DNA of 64,000 nucleotides from Verrucomicrobiia bacterium (GCA_028687435.1 JAQUAF010000001.1:155812-219811); one strand, 5' to 3'; shown: positions 22,985 to 33,965, numbered from the stretch's first letter. Numbers and translations: made by a program. Notes: generated from the letters alone by a model not told the origin.

Positions 22985-23055
22985 TACATACAACATAAAC
23001 TTTAAAAATCAATGTCAATTTGCATTATTTTTTAAAAATAATTTACATTGACATT
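22985..23055 (-). promoter_or_regulatory. Palindrome and promoter-like sequence upstream of brnT
   Basis: A 45-bp imperfect palindrome spans 23011-23055 (arms AATGTCAAT and ATTGACATT, centre T/A-rich). Both arms contain TTGACA pointing outward. On the minus strand TTGACA at 23018-23013 is followed after 15 bp by TATGTT (22997-22992), a weak -10 candidate, about 100 bp upstream of the brnT start. The symmetry suits binding of a ribbon-helix-helix antitoxin. Confidence 0.45.
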
Positions 23056-23355
23056 AAATCAAGCCGCGCTCCCGCCACGGCGGGACGACGGCTTGACGCT
23101 CGATCCGCCTTCGCTCTGCGAGCTTGCGCCTTCGCCAAAGCTTCGGCGTCACAAGCTGGCGAGACAAGTGCTCGATGCACGACGCAGAAAACCGGCAAAG
23201 CGGTGCGGGAGCCCCGCCCTCCTTTACCTTGCATAAAATGGAGGGCGGGGCTCCTGCACCGCCTTTTCCAGCAAACTTTGAATTTCCTAAACATTAAATT
23301 AAATCCGCCTGCGGCGGACAACTTTTTGACATGGCGCTTTCGCGGGAATGACAAA
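23056..23355. repeat. Composite dispersed repeat, copy B
   Basis: This copy has heptamer-like CTCGATCCGCCTTCGCTCTG, a CCTTCGCCAAAGCTTCGGCG hairpin, GTGCTCGATGCACGACGCAG, the GGCAAAGCGGTGCGGGAGCC block, inverted CCTCC/GGAGG, and the tail CTTTGAATTTCCTAAACATT, then a second tail-like CATGGCGCTTTCGCGGGAAT. At 23386-23420 it is followed by tandem CCTCAGYG units. No gene is seen between it and the helicase gene. Confidence 0.75.
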
Positions 23356-23447
23356 ATATTGGCTTTTCCCCTGAACCAATAAAACCTCAGTGCCTCAGCG
23401 CCTCAGCGCGCCCCAGCGCCTTCTTCCGCGCCCCCCTCAAACCCTGA

Positions 23448-25418
23448 TCAATATTCCTCGCCGGTCTCCATTTTCTCGTAGAGATGGGCTGGCAATTCCT
23501 TGAGAAAACGGGAGGGGCGCTGGAAGGCGTCACCATAGTTTCCACTCAGTCGCAACTGGGGATAAACCAGATAAAGCTCATCCTTGGCGCGGGTGACGGC
23601 CACATAGAACAGCCGGCGTTCCTCCTCCTCGCCATCGATGCTTTCGATCGCCCGGGCATTCGGGAATGCGCCATCGGCCAGCCAGATCACAAAAACCACC
23701 CGGAACTCCTGCCCTTTGGCCTGATGAACCGTGCTGAGCCGCACCACCTCATCCGGACTTTCCGACATGGATCGTCCCGCATCGACATCCACTTCGGTCA
23801 TGAGCGCCAGATCAGCCAGGAAATCCTCTGTTTTTTCAAACCGTTGGGCATAGAGGGCCAGTTGATCGAGGTCTTCCCGCCGGGAGGCGTAATTTTCATA
23901 CTGGCTTTTCAGATAATCCTCATATCCGGCCTCCATGGCCAGGCGGATCAATTCGGCGGGTTTGTTCACCACGGACGGCGCGGCCAGTTGCTGCATGAGC
24001 ATGGCAAACCGGTTCCATTCATCCCGGGCCGGCTTGGGCGCATCGCCCGCCAGCAATTTGAGACAGGCCATTGGCTGGTCCGGAAACTGCGCGGCGGCGG
24101 TTTCCCTCAAATCCACCCTTTTGCCCCAAAGTTTCGCCGCGGTCGCCCCCCCCACCTTGGGCATGCGCAGGACAATCCGCCGGAACGCCATTTCATCCAT
24201 GGGATTGATGGCCAGCTTGACGTAAGCCGTCACATCCTTGATGTGAGCCTGTTCAAAGAATCGCAGGCCGCTGGTGATATCGAAAGGGATATTCCGACGC
24301 GTCAATTCCATCTGCAACTCCATGGAATGGAAATGCGACCGGTAGAGCACTGCCATGCCGGCGAGAGGGATGCCCTGATCCCGAAGTTCCAGCAGTTGCG
24401 CCGCCACGAAAGCGGCCTGGGTGCTGGTATTCATGGCGGGCATGATCCGCGGTTTCAAGCCGCCCGGCTTGACCGCCGCGAGGTTTTTCGCGAACTGCCG
24501 GACGTTGGCGGAAATGGAATGGTTGGCCAGATCCAGGATTTGCGGGGTGCTGCGATAATTGAACTCGATCTTGAAAACCTTCGCCCCGGCATAACGCTTT
24601 GGAAAATCCATGATGTTGGCGAAATTCGCCCCCCGCCAACTGTAGATGCTTTGCGCGTCATCCCCCACCACCATGACATTGCGATGCCCCTTCACGAAGC
24701 AATCCACGATCTCCGACTGCACACGGTTGGTGTCCTGATACTCATCCACCAGGACTGACTGGAACTGGCGTCCATACACATCGGCCACATCCGGATGGCT
24801 TTTGAACAGGCAAAGCAGGTTCGAGAGCAGATCGTCGTAATCCATCGAATTGTTGAGTTTTTTGCGTTTCACATAATGCTGTTGAACCGCCCTGATGGAT
24901 TCGATCTGCTCGGAAAAATGGGCATACTGCTGGCGGACGACCTCGTCAATGGAACGTCCGGTGTTCACCGCGAGGCTGAAAATCTCCACCAGCACGTCTC
25001 CCTTGGGGAAACGCTTGTCCTTGACCTGGATGCCCGCAGCCGGGATGCAGGCATTGATCACGTCCCTGGCATCGTCGCGATCCATGATCGCGTAATTGGA
25101 TTGATAACCCAGCATGGAGGCGTGGCGCCTCAACAGACGGTTGGCCACCGAATGGAAGGTTCCGCCCCAGATCAGGGATGAATCGAGCGGCATCAAGAGG
25201 CCGACGCGGCCGAGCATCTCGCGCGCGGCCTTGTTGGTGAAAGTCAGCAGCAACAAACGGTCGGGCGAAACGCCCTGCTCCAACAGGTAAGCCACCCGGT
25301 AGGTGAGGGTGCGCGTCTTGCCGCTGCCCGCGCCCGCGATGACCAGCACCGGCCCCGGTTCGGCCTGAACCGCCGCCAGTTGCTGTTCGTTAAGTTCCTT
25401 GGCGTAATCGATGGGCAT
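23448..25418 (-). CDS. UvrD/PcrA/Rep-type ATP-dependent DNA helicase (SF1A)
   Basis: The 656-residue superfamily 1 helicase has all expected motifs: Q motif LNEQQLAAV, Walker A AGAGSGKTRTLTYR (about 27-40), LLLTFTNKAAREM, Walker B VDEYQDTNRVQ (about 226), VGDDAQSIYSWRGAN, FNYRSTPQIL, STVHQAKGQEF near 560 and RRLFYVAVTRAKDELYL. It is shorter than UvrD/PcrA (about 720) and ends without the usual C-terminal extension, so the exact subfamily (Rep, PcrA or an AddA-like relative) is open. It unwinds DNA 3' to 5' in repair or replication restart. ATG 25418 (MPIDYAKELN) was chosen because the upstream frame is translated repeat copy C. Confidence 0.9.
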   Translation of the reverse strand: MPIDYAKELNEQQLAAVQAEPGPVLVIAGAGSGKTRTLTYRVAYLLEQGVSPDRLLLLTFTNKAAREMLGRVGLLMPLDSSLIWGGTFHSVANRLLRRHASMLGYQSNYAIMDRDDARDVINACIPAAGIQVKDKRFPKGDVLVEIFSLAVNTGRSIDEVVRQQYAHFSEQIESIRAVQQHYVKRKKLNNSMDYDDLLSNLLCLFKSHPDVADVYGRQFQSVLVDEYQDTNRVQSEIVDCFVKGHRNVMVVGDDAQSIYSWRGANFANIMDFPKRYAGAKVFKIEFNYRSTPQILDLANHSISANVRQFAKNLAAVKPGGLKPRIMPAMNTSTQAAFVAAQLLELRDQGIPLAGMAVLYRSHFHSMELQMELTRRNIPFDITSGLRFFEQAHIKDVTAYVKLAINPMDEMAFRRIVLRMPKVGGATAAKLWGKRVDLRETAAAQFPDQPMACLKLLAGDAPKPARDEWNRFAMLMQQLAAPSVVNKPAELIRLAMEAGYEDYLKSQYENYASRREDLDQLALYAQRFEKTEDFLADLALMTEVDVDAGRSMSESPDEVVRLSTVHQAKGQEFRVVFVIWLADGAFPNARAIESIDGEEEERRLFYVAVTRAKDELYLVYPQLRLSGNYGDAFQRPSRFLKELPAHLYEKMETGEEY

Positions 25419-25424
25419 TGGGAT

Positions 25425-25707
25425 TAAATTAAGCCGGGCCCAAGGCCCGGCAACTGCTCGACGAAACATGCTCGATCCGCCTTCGCTCTGCGAGCTACGG
25501 CGAGACAAGTGCTCGACGCAAAACGATCACTCAAAGGCGGGATATGACCGCCCGGAGCCGTCCGGGAGGCCGGCCCTCCATCATTTTCCATCAAATGGAG
25601 GGCGGGGCTCCCGCACCGCCTTTTTCGCCAACCATTGAAATTCCTGAACATTAAAGTGGCAGCGGCGTCCCGCCGCTGTTCTCCAACCCAGAGCCGGGAC
25701 GGCTCTG
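25425..25707 (-). repeat. Composite dispersed repeat, copy C, plus GC-rich hairpins
   Basis: Starts with AAATTAAGCCGGGCCCAAGG and has heptamers (CTCGACGAAACATGCTCGAT), the ACTCAAAGGCGGGATATGAC block, the CCTCCAT/ATGGAGG inverted pair, and the tail ATTGAAATTCCTGAACATTA, nearly identical in order to copy D. It is followed by two short palindromes, AGCGGCGTCCCGCCGCT and AGAGCCGGGACGGCTCT, next to the secG stop codon. No gene is seen. Confidence 0.8.
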
Positions 25708-26115
25708 TTACTTTGCCACAGGAGCGGCAGCCGGTTTTGGCGTTTCCGCGGCCACTGGCGCGACAGGTTGCGGGACCGCAGCCGGAGCGGCATTTGAAAC
25801 CGTCTGGCCCGGCTGCGCATTGGTCGATGCGGCGGATGCAGCTTTGATTCGCTCAAAGACCCGGCTCTTTTCGTTTTGCCGATGGCTGTAGATATAGGCC
25901 AGCAATATCGTGGTGATAAAAAAGATCACCCCCAGCCAGGTGGTGATCTTTGCCAGCACATTGCCCGCGCTCGCGCCAAGAAAACTGTCCGTCAGACCGC
26001 TTCCAAAGGCCGTTCCCAAACCTTCGTTTTTCGGACGCTGCATCAGGATGATCAACACCAGAAAAATACAGGTGATGACATGAATGGTCAGGAGGAAGCC
26101 TATCAGGATGGACAT
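25708..26115 (-). CDS. secG: Preprotein translocase subunit SecG
   Basis: The 135-residue protein has two transmembrane helices (about 3-23 and 56-77) joined by the SecG loop LMQRPKNEGLGTAFGSG. The consensus of SecG is Q-x-x-K-x-G-L-...-FGG, so the family call is firm. It assists SecYEG protein export. The C-terminal 45 residues are an Ala/Pro-rich cytoplasmic tail. It is the last gene of the gap-pgk-tpi-secG operon, 53 bp after tpiA, a linkage common in many bacteria. Confidence 0.92.
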   Translation of the reverse strand: MSILIGFLLTIHVITCIFLVLIILMQRPKNEGLGTAFGSGLTDSFLGASAGNVLAKITTWLGVIFFITTILLAYIYSHRQNEKSRVFERIKAASAASTNAQPGQTVSNAAPAAVPQPVAPVAAETPKPAAAPVAK

Positions 26116-26168
26116 GGTTGTAACGGGGTAATGGTGCGGTTCGGGAACGATGTCAGGTCATGCGCGGT

Positions 26169-26942
26169 TCAAAGTCCCGCCTTGATGATTGCGGTGAAGG
26201 CGCGCGCCTCCAGACTTGCGCCGCCCACCAGGGCGCCATCGATGTCGGGTTGCCCGAGCAGTTCAGCTGCATTATTGGGTTTGACGCTGCCACCGTATTG
26301 GATGCGCATGTTTCCCGCGTATTTGTCGCCAAACAAGGCAACCAGCGATGTCCGGATCAAGGCATGCACTTCCTGCGCCTGGGCCGGTGTGGCGTTGCGT
26401 CCGGTGCCGATGGCCCACACGGGCTCGTAAGCCACCACGATTTCCTCGGCCTGTTCCGCCGGGATTCCCGCCAGGGATTCCTTCACCTGCCTGGTGATGA
26501 TGGCGCGAAAATCCTTTTTCTCCCGCTCATCGAGGGTTTCACCCACGCAGACGATCGGACGCAGGCTGGCGCTCAAGGCAGCCTTGGCTTTCCGATTGAC
26601 CGACTCGTTGGTTTCGCCAAACAACTGGCGGCGTTCGCTGTGGCCGAGAATCACATAACGGCAATAGACATCCCGCAACATGGTGGCGGAAATCTCACCG
26701 GTGAAAGCCCCCTCCTTTTCCCAATGCATATCCTGGGCGCCCACCCGGATGCTGGTGTTGGACACCAGATCCGCCACGCGGGAAAGCGCGGTGAACGGCG
26801 GACAAAGCACCACATCGATGGATGAGACATCCGGCAGCTCCAGCAGAAGCCCTTTGACCAAGGCCTCAGCCTCGTTGACCGTTTTGAACATTTTCCAGTT
26901 TCCGGCAATAATCGTGCGACGCGTCTTCATGAGATGTTTCAT
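26169..26942 (-). CDS. tpiA: Triose-phosphate isomerase
   Basis: The 257-residue glycolytic enzyme interconverts dihydroxyacetone phosphate and glyceraldehyde 3-phosphate. Catalytic residues are all present: K17 in AGNWKM, H101 in ILGHSERR and E173 in [11 protein letters not shown], and the phosphate-binding loop YGGSVKP follows near 217. It overlaps pgk by 4 bp (ATGA), so the first ATG at 26942 is preferred; a second ATG at 26930 is possible. Confidence 0.97.
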   Translation of the reverse strand: MKHLMKTRRTIIAGNWKMFKTVNEAEALVKGLLLELPDVSSIDVVLCPPFTALSRVADLVSNTSIRVGAQDMHWEKEGAFTGEISATMLRDVYCRYVILGHSERRQLFGETNESVNRKAKAALSASLRPIVCVGETLDEREKKDFRAIITRQVKESLAGIPAEQAEEIVVAYEPVWAIGTGRNATPAQAQEVHALIRTSLVALFGDKYAGNMRIQYGGSVKPNNAAELLGQPDIDGALVGGASLEARAFTAIIKAGL

Positions 26943-28162
26943 TTGTTGGTTAAAGCTGCAACGCCAGGCAGGGTTTTGCCTTCCAAAAACTCCAGGGAGG
27001 CTCCGCCGCCCGTGCTGAGGAAGGTTATTTTGTCGGCCAAGCCGCTGGCATGGATGGCCTTCACCGAGTCGCCCCCGCCGATGATCGAACGGGCGCCGCT
27101 CTGGGCAACCGCCCTGGCGACCTCAAAGGTGCCCTTGGCAAATTGCTTGTTTTCAAAAATCCCCATCGGTCCATTCCACAACACGGTCTTGCTTCCGCCG
27201 ATCGCATCGGAAAAAGCCTTCACGGTTCCGGGGCCGATATCCACCCCGCAGAAACCGGCTTCAACAGCCGTCCCCGCGGTGTTTTTCACATCCTGAAATT
27301 CAACCATCTTGCGGCCCTTCTTGTCGAGCTTGTCGGTTTCCACCCGTTTGGCAATCACATGATCAACGGGAAGAAGAATCTTTTTGCCCTTGGCCGCGGC
27401 ATCCTTCATCAACTGACGGGTGATCTCCACCCGGTCCGCCTCCACCAGGGAGGAACCCACATCCACGCCTTGCCCCTTCAGGAAGGTGTAAGCCATGGCG
27501 CCGCCGATCATCAAGGCGTCGGCTTTTTCCAACAGGGACTGGATCACCAGGATTTTATCGCTGACCTTGGCGCCGCCGAGAATGGCCACAAACGGATGGG
27601 GCGGATTGGCCAGTTCATCGCCCAAAAATTTAAGTTCCTTTTGCATCAGAAAACCCGCCGCCGCCTGCTTGACATAACGGGTCACCCCTTCCGTCGAAGC
27701 ATGGGCACGGTGAGCGGTGCCAAAGGCGTCGTTCACATAAACATCGGCCAGGGACGCCAGTTTTTTGGCAAACTCCCCGTCGTTGGCTTCCTCCTGGGCG
27801 TAAAAACGCAGGTTTTCCAGCACCAGGCAATCCCCATCCTTCATGGCGGCAACCATCTTCTGCACCCCTTCGCCAATGCAATCCTCGGCGAATGCAACAG
27901 GACGGCGCAGCAATTCGGAGAAAACACGCACCACCGGACGCAAACTCATGGAAGGTTCGCGTTTGCCCTTGGGACGGCCCAGATGGCTGCACACGATCAC
28001 CCTGGCGCCTCGTTCCAGCAAGTATTTGAGGGTCGGCAACGCCGCCTTGATGCGGGTGTCATCCGTCACCTTGCCTTCAGCGTCCAAGGGAACGTTAAAA
28101 TCCACACGAACAAGGACCCTCTGGCCCTTGGGATTCAAATCTTCAACACTCAGTTTTGCCAT
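26939..28162 (-). CDS. pgk: Phosphoglycerate kinase
   Basis: The 407-residue enzyme makes ATP and 3-phosphoglycerate from 1,3-bisphosphoglycerate. The N-terminal substrate domain has RVDFNVPLD (about 19-27) and CSHLGRPKG (about 61-69), and the C-terminal nucleotide domain has ILGGAKVSDK and WNGPMGIFE, then IGGGDSVKAI and STGGGASLE. ATG 28162 (MAKLSVEDLN) was chosen because the 23 codons upstream lie in the 73-bp spacer after gapA. Part of the gap-pgk-tpi-secG operon. Confidence 0.97.
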   Translation of the reverse strand: MAKLSVEDLNPKGQRVLVRVDFNVPLDAEGKVTDDTRIKAALPTLKYLLERGARVIVCSHLGRPKGKREPSMSLRPVVRVFSELLRRPVAFAEDCIGEGVQKMVAAMKDGDCLVLENLRFYAQEEANDGEFAKKLASLADVYVNDAFGTAHRAHASTEGVTRYVKQAAAGFLMQKELKFLGDELANPPHPFVAILGGAKVSDKILVIQSLLEKADALMIGGAMAYTFLKGQGVDVGSSLVEADRVEITRQLMKDAAAKGKKILLPVDHVIAKRVETDKLDKKGRKMVEFQDVKNTAGTAVEAGFCGVDIGPGTVKAFSDAIGGSKTVLWNGPMGIFENKQFAKGTFEVARAVAQSGARSIIGGGDSVKAIHASGLADKITFLSTGGGASLEFLEGKTLPGVAALTNK

Positions 28163-28235
28163 GGTGCACTCCTTCCTGGTTCCGGATGGCGGACGGCCGG
28201 GATGAACCGGCCATCCGCCCTCAGTTCTCAAACAA

Positions 28236-29291
<1,056 letters not shown>

Positions 29292-29423
29292 TTAGGGTTA
29301 AGTTCGAAAGTGATGGAGCCTAACAGGACGCGACTGAATTGCAAGCCTCCAAAAACATTTTACGCGTTTTTTTCGCAACCGGAGTTGCCAAACCCCCTCG
29401 ATCTGGTACATTCGCCGCCGTCC

Positions 29424-30200
29424 ATGAACTATCTGCGCATGTTTTGGGCCGCCTGCGGCGGTTTCCGCTCCTACCGGCTGTTCCTCGGCCTGTCCAACTG
29501 GACGGCCCTGGGGTTCTGGAGCCTTTTCGGACTGGCCTGCTCCATTGCCATCATCATCACCCTGCTTCATCAAAGCGAACACGTTTTTCCTGAAATCCAG
29601 CGGGCTGCCAAAACCATTCCCCATCTCCGCATTGAACAAGGCAGGGCCGTTTCAAATCTTCCCCTGCCCTATTACGCCAACACCAATTCATTCCCCATCA
29701 TCATTGATCTCAAAAACACCGTCACAGAGCCTCACAAACTCTTCGCAAGAGGCATCCTCATTCACGAACAGGATCTCCTCCTCTGGCTCAATCATCAACC
29801 GCTCTTGAACATGAAACTCAAGGGATATCCGGAGGGCGACATCAACCCCGCTTACTTTGAAAACCTGCGCAAGGCCCTGCGTCAAGGCGCTCCCTTGCTG
29901 GTCTTTTTGGGCTGGCTTTTCATCACAACCAGCGGAGTGATTCAGGCCATCTTCTTCAGCGGCCTCACCTGTTTCCTGGAACGGGCCATGAAACCCCGTT
30001 TCTCCTTTTCCCAACTGTTCCGGATTGCCACTTTTTCCCTCACTCCCTCAACCCTCATCGTTACGGTTTATTTTTGTCTGGACATCACAGAATTGGATCT
30101 CCGAGTGATCTTTCTTGGCGTTTATTGCTTTTTTCTGGTCATGGCCACCAGCGCATGCCGGAACGGACTGCCCCCTCCATCGGAAGACGGCAAAGCCTGA
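29424..30200 (+). CDS. DUF1189-like membrane protein
   Basis: The 258-residue protein has one N-terminal transmembrane helix (about 27-45) and four near the C-terminus (from about 160), with an extracytoplasmic domain of about 110 residues between them. This layout and the SFSQLFRIATFSLTPSTLI segment resemble DUF1189 family membrane proteins, whose role is unknown. I chose ATG 29424 because the frame upstream is antisense to gapA. It is divergent from gapA and followed by repeat copy D. Confidence 0.65.
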   Translation: MNYLRMFWAACGGFRSYRLFLGLSNWTALGFWSLFGLACSIAIIITLLHQSEHVFPEIQRAAKTIPHLRIEQGRAVSNLPLPYYANTNSFPIIIDLKNTVTEPHKLFARGILIHEQDLLLWLNHQPLLNMKLKGYPEGDINPAYFENLRKALRQGAPLLVFLGWLFITTSGVIQAIFFSGLTCFLERAMKPRFSFSQLFRIATFSLTPSTLIVTVYFCLDITELDLRVIFLGVYCFFLVMATSACRNGLPPPSEDGKA

Positions 30201-30227
30201 AAAAGGCCAAAGTATTCCGATGGCATT

Positions 30228-30452
30228 GAATTAAGCCGGGCCCAAGGCCCGGCAGCTCGATCCGCCTTCGCCCAAGCGCTTCGGCGAGACAAGTGCTCGA
30301 TGCTTGATGCACGACGCAAAAACGATCACTCAAAGGCGGGATACAACCGCCCGGAGCCGTCCGGGAGGCCGGCCCTCCATCATTTCCCAACAAATGGAGG
30401 GCGGGGCTCCCGCACCGCCTTTTCCAGCAAACTTTGAAACTCCTAAACTTCA
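30228..30452 (+). repeat. Composite dispersed repeat, copy D
   Basis: The most complete copy: left end GAATTAAGCCGGGCCCAAGG, heptamer module GTGCTCGATGCTTGATGCAC, block ATCACTCAAAGGCGGGATAC, CCGTCCGGGAGGCCGGCCCT, inverted CCTCCAT/ATGGAGG, GGGGCTCCCGCACCGCC, and the tail CTTTGAAACTCCTAAACTTC, which ends about 8 bp before the mqnA start codon. Confidence 0.8.
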
Positions 30453-30460
30453 AGAAAAGA

Positions 30461-31264
30461 ATGAAAAACGAAAGTCAACAACCGGAAGGCCGGATCGGGT
30501 CAGTGCCTTACCTGAACGCCCATCCGCTCATCTTCGGTTTGCAAACGCCTGTTTTTCTGGATGTGCCAGCCCGTCTGGCCCGGCGCCTGCGGGAAGGGCG
30601 GTTGGACGTGGCCCTTGTATCCCTGGCCGAATACTTTTCCCATCCGCGCTACCACATCGTTCCCGCCAGCGCCATCGTTTCCCAGCATGCCGCAGGCAGC
30701 ATCCTGCTGATTCACACGGTTCCCCTGGATGAGATCAAAACAGTTCATCTTGATCCGTCGTCCCGGACATCCAACCTTCTCTGCCGCGTGGCGTTGGCGC
30801 ATTTTTTTCATCGCCATCCCCGGTACATCCTTCCCAAACGCCATTACACCCGCTGGCGCCCGCCCTGTCCCAAGAATGGCGAGGCGCGGTTGATCATCGG
30901 CGATCCGGCGCTTCGCGAACGAGATCGTTTCAAAAAAGCCGGTTGTCGCGTGACAGACCTGGGGGCGCTCTGGAGACGGCACACCGGACTTCCCTTTGTT
31001 TTTGCCCTGTGGCTGGCCCGCGGCAAAAGTCATGCCATGGCATGGAACCGTCCTCTGCTTCAAGCCAAGGCCGCCGGGTTGCGGCATTTGAAACAGATCG
31101 CATCCGCGCAAAACGTCATTTCCCCCGCTGCCGCCCTCTATTACCTCCGCCACAATCTTCGTTATCATTTGGGGAAACGCGAATGGCATGCCATCCGCTT
31201 GTTCCTCAAGCTTTGCCATCAGCTGAAATTGTTCCCCAAAACAACGTGCCGCCGGCTTTGTTGA
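30461..31264 (+). CDS. mqnA: Chorismate dehydratase MqnA (futalosine pathway)
   Basis: The 267-residue protein matches MqnA, which dehydrates chorismate to 3-enolpyruvylbenzoate in the first step of futalosine-type menaquinone synthesis. The start GRIGSVPYLNAHPL is the family signature, and it continues with VPARLARRLREGRLDVALVS (about 36-55), EIKTVHLDPSSRTSNLL, the P-x-x-Y...GDPAL-like IIGDPALRE, and LPFVFALW. I chose ATG 30461; an upstream TTG lies in the repeat tail. No other mqn gene is in the window, so the pathway cannot be confirmed here, and the related family member MqnD (shorter core, different ends) is less likely. Confidence 0.85.
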   Translation: MKNESQQPEGRIGSVPYLNAHPLIFGLQTPVFLDVPARLARRLREGRLDVALVSLAEYFSHPRYHIVPASAIVSQHAAGSILLIHTVPLDEIKTVHLDPSSRTSNLLCRVALAHFFHRHPRYILPKRHYTRWRPPCPKNGEARLIIGDPALRERDRFKKAGCRVTDLGALWRRHTGLPFVFALWLARGKSHAMAWNRPLLQAKAAGLRHLKQIASAQNVISPAAALYYLRHNLRYHLGKREWHAIRLFLKLCHQLKLFPKTTCRRLC

Positions 31265-31285
31265 AATCCCGTCCTTTCGCAACAC

Positions 31286-32062
31286 TCACGCGGACGGCGC
31301 TTTTTCGCCCAGATACGCCTCGATCACCTGTTCATGGCGCTGAATCTCGTCGGGCGTCCCCCCGGCGATTTTCTGGCCGTGATCCAGCACGACGATGCGC
31401 GGACAGATGCTCATCACCATTTTCATGTCGTGCTCGATGACCAGGATGGTGAGGTTGAACTCCCTGCGCAGTCGTTCGATCAACCCGGTCAATTCCCTTT
31501 TTTCCGCCAGGTTCATGCCCGCCGCCGGCTCATCCAGCAACAACAGCCGGGGTTGGGTGGCCAGGGCGCGGGCGATCTCCAGCTTCCGCTGTTCACCGTA
31601 AGGCAGTTCCATTGAACTCCGTCCCTCCGCCAAACCGAGCCCCAGTTTGTCCAGCAACTCATGGCTGCGCTTGAGGATGCCGGCCTGGCGCCGCCAGTGT
31701 TTTGCGGTCAACAACATGGAGCCCAGCACGTCCTGCCGGGCGCTCCGGTTGAATCCCAGCACCACATTGTCCAGGGCGCTCAGATTTTTGAACAGGCGGA
31801 TGTTTTGGAATGTTCTCGCGATCCCCCGGCGGCTGATCAGGTGCGGGGCCATGCCATCGATCCGCTCCCCCGCAAAACAAATCCGCCCCCTTGTCGGACG
31901 GTAAACGCCCGTGATCACGTTGAACACCGTGGTCTTGCCCGCCCCGTTTGGGCCGATCAACCCCACCAATTCCCCCTCGGCCACCTCGAGATCGAGCCCC
32001 TCCACGGCTTTCAGCCCGCCAAATTCCATGCCGACGCCTTGGATTTCCAATAATGCGCTCAT
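31286..32062 (-). CDS. livG: Branched-chain amino acid ABC transporter ATP-binding protein LivG
   Basis: The 258-residue ATPase has Walker [10 protein letters not shown] (about 38-46), the LivG-specific insertion with [20 protein letters not shown], the ABC signature [15 protein letters not shown], and Walker [14 protein letters not shown], followed by the H-loop VIEHDM. It couples ATP hydrolysis to import of branched-chain amino acids or related compounds. ATG 32062 overlaps the livM stop (ATGA). The usual second ATPase gene livF is missing downstream; mqnA converges 22 bp away. Confidence 0.93.
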   Translation of the reverse strand: MSALLEIQGVGMEFGGLKAVEGLDLEVAEGELVGLIGPNGAGKTTVFNVITGVYRPTRGRICFAGERIDGMAPHLISRRGIARTFQNIRLFKNLSALDNVVLGFNRSARQDVLGSMLLTAKHWRRQAGILKRSHELLDKLGLGLAEGRSSMELPYGEQRKLEIARALATQPRLLLLDEPAAGMNLAEKRELTGLIERLRREFNLTILVIEHDMKMVMSICPRIVVLDHGQKIAGGTPDEIQRHEQVIEAYLGEKAPSA

Positions 32063-33060
32063 GCAACCGGCTTGTGCTGGTAAGGCTGCCGGTGCCAAGG
32101 CAGCTTGATTTCCTTCATCCCCATCAATCCCTGCGGACGGGTCAGCATCACCAGAACCAGCAACAGGGAATAGACCACCAGGCGGTACTCGGCAAAACCG
32201 CGCAGGATTTCCGGCAGGAGCGTCAGCGCCGCCGCGGCAATGATCGAACCGCTGATGCTGCCCAACCCTCCCAACACCACCATCACCACCAGTTCAATGC
32301 TCTTCACCGCGTCAAATTGCGCCGGGGTGATGTATCCCGTGGCCGAATGCGCGAAAAGCGCGCCGGCCACTCCCGCAAAAAAACTGCCCAACACAAAGGC
32401 GATGACCTTGTACTTTGTCGTGTCGATCCCCACCGTGGCGGCGGCAAATTCGTCTTCGCGAATGGCAAAAAAGGATTTTCCCTTCACGGAATGAACCAGC
32501 CGCCAGATGAACGCCACGCAAAGAACCGCACAGACATAAACCCCGGTGAAATCCGAACGCGGCGGAGGAATCGAAATCCCGCGCGCCCCGCCCAACTGCT
32601 CGGTGTTTTGAAAGACAATGCGGATGATCTCCCCGAATCCCAGCGTCGCAATGGCCAGATAATCCCCCCGCAACCGCAAGGCCGGCATCCCCACCACAAA
32701 ACCCGCCAGCGCGGCCGCCACTCCGCCCACGATCACAATCACTCCCAATGCAACAAACTCCACCACCATCTTTTGAGCCCCCCCCAATGCCAGTCCGTTC
32801 AACCACGGCCCCGCCGCCAACACCGACAATGCGGCGGACGCATAGGCGCCAACCGCCATGAACCCCGCATGTCCCAATGAGAACTGCCCCGTGATGCCGT
32901 TGATCAGGTTCAGACTCACCACCAAAATGATCGCGATCCCCACATCCACCAGGATTTTATAGTAATAAGGATCAAGATGACGTTGGAAACCAAATCCCGC
33001 CGCCGCCACGACCAGCAGGACCACCAGCAACGCCATGTTGTTTTGCCAGAAAACCTTCAT
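32059..33060 (-). CDS. livM: Branched-chain amino acid ABC transporter permease LivM
   Basis: The 333-residue permease has about nine transmembrane helices and LivM hallmarks: [17 protein letters not shown] (about 60-76), [37 protein letters not shown] with the EAA-like coupling helix, and [21 protein letters not shown]. It forms the membrane channel together with LivH. ATG 33060 (MKVFWQNN) overlaps livH by 4 bp. The last residues ([12 protein letters not shown]) are a short basic tail. Confidence 0.92.
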   Translation of the reverse strand: MKVFWQNNMALLVVLLVVAAAGFGFQRHLDPYYYKILVDVGIAIILVVSLNLINGITGQFSLGHAGFMAVGAYASAALSVLAAGPWLNGLALGGAQKMVVEFVALGVIVIVGGVAAALAGFVVGMPALRLRGDYLAIATLGFGEIIRIVFQNTEQLGGARGISIPPPRSDFTGVYVCAVLCVAFIWRLVHSVKGKSFFAIREDEFAAATVGIDTTKYKVIAFVLGSFFAGVAGALFAHSATGYITPAQFDAVKSIELVVMVVLGGLGSISGSIIAAAALTLLPEILRGFAEYRLVVYSLLLVLVMLTRPQGLMGMKEIKLPWHRQPYQHKPVA

Positions 33061-33965
33061 ACCTTTTCCACCTCCTTCCGCCCCAACAACCCCGTGGGCC
33101 GCGCCAGCAGGACCAGGATCAGGATCACAAAGGCAATCGCATCCTTGTAGGTGGAACTCAGATAAAAAGCGGTCAGCGACTCGGCTTCCCCGATCAGAAA
33201 ACCGCCCAGCAACGCGCCGGGGATGCTCCCCACTCCGCCCAACACCGCCGCAACAAAAGCCTTGATGCCCGGCACAAACCCCGTCATGGGATTGATCACC
33301 GGATAACTCAACCCCCACAACACGCCGGCCGCCCCGGCCAATGCCGATCCCAGCACAAAAGTCCCGAAAATCACCTTCCCGGCGGGGATGCCCATCAAGC
33401 CGGCGGTCTGATGATCATGCGCCACCGCCCTCATGGCCAGGCCAAACCGGGTGTGATGCACAAACACATGCAACCCCGCCATCAACCCCAAGGCCACCAA
33501 CAACACCAGAATCTCGACATTGGAAACGGTCAGGCTCCCCCACTGCGCCACGGTCTTCGTCTGGATCAACGCCGGGAAAGGCTGGGGAGTCGGTCCGAAA
33601 ACCTGCCGCAATTGCCCGACATTCTCGATCAACAACGAAACCCCGATGGCCGCGATCAGCAACGAAAGCCTGGGCGCGTTGCGCAACGGACGGTAAGCCA
33701 CCCGCTCGATCACCCCGCCAATCGCCCCGCACACCGCCATGGCAAACAACAGGGTTGCCCCCAGCCCCAGCCACGATGGCTGGTTCCCAAATCCCGTCCA
33801 CCTCGCAAAATAAATGCTGAGCATGGCCCCCAGCATAAAGACATCCCCATGCGCGAAATTGATCAGGCGCAACACCCCATAAACCATGGTGTACCCCAAG
33901 GCGATCAGGGCATAAATCCCCCCCAATTTGAGGCCTTGCAGGATCTGTTGCAAAAAGGATTCCAC
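33057..33965 (-). CDS. livH: Branched-chain amino acid ABC transporter permease LivH
   Basis: The 302-residue permease has about eight transmembrane helices and the family start FLQQILQGLKLGGIYALIAL, then YGVLRLINFAHGDVFMLGAM, MRAVAHDHQTAGLMGI (coupling helix) and AAVLGGVGSIPGALLGGFLI. The start is not settled: GTG 33965 fits the family N-terminus best, a TTG at 34001 would add 12 residues; neither has a strong ribosome site. It lies 121 bp after the binding protein gene with a short tandem repeat in between. Confidence 0.9.
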   Translation of the reverse strand: MESFLQQILQGLKLGGIYALIALGYTMVYGVLRLINFAHGDVFMLGAMLSIYFARWTGFGNQPSWLGLGATLLFAMAVCGAIGGVIERVAYRPLRNAPRLSLLIAAIGVSLLIENVGQLRQVFGPTPQPFPALIQTKTVAQWGSLTVSNVEILVLLVALGLMAGLHVFVHHTRFGLAMRAVAHDHQTAGLMGIPAGKVIFGTFVLGSALAGAAGVLWGLSYPVINPMTGFVPGIKAFVAAVLGGVGSIPGALLGGFLIGEAESLTAFYLSSTYKDAIAFVILILVLLARPTGLLGRKEVEKV

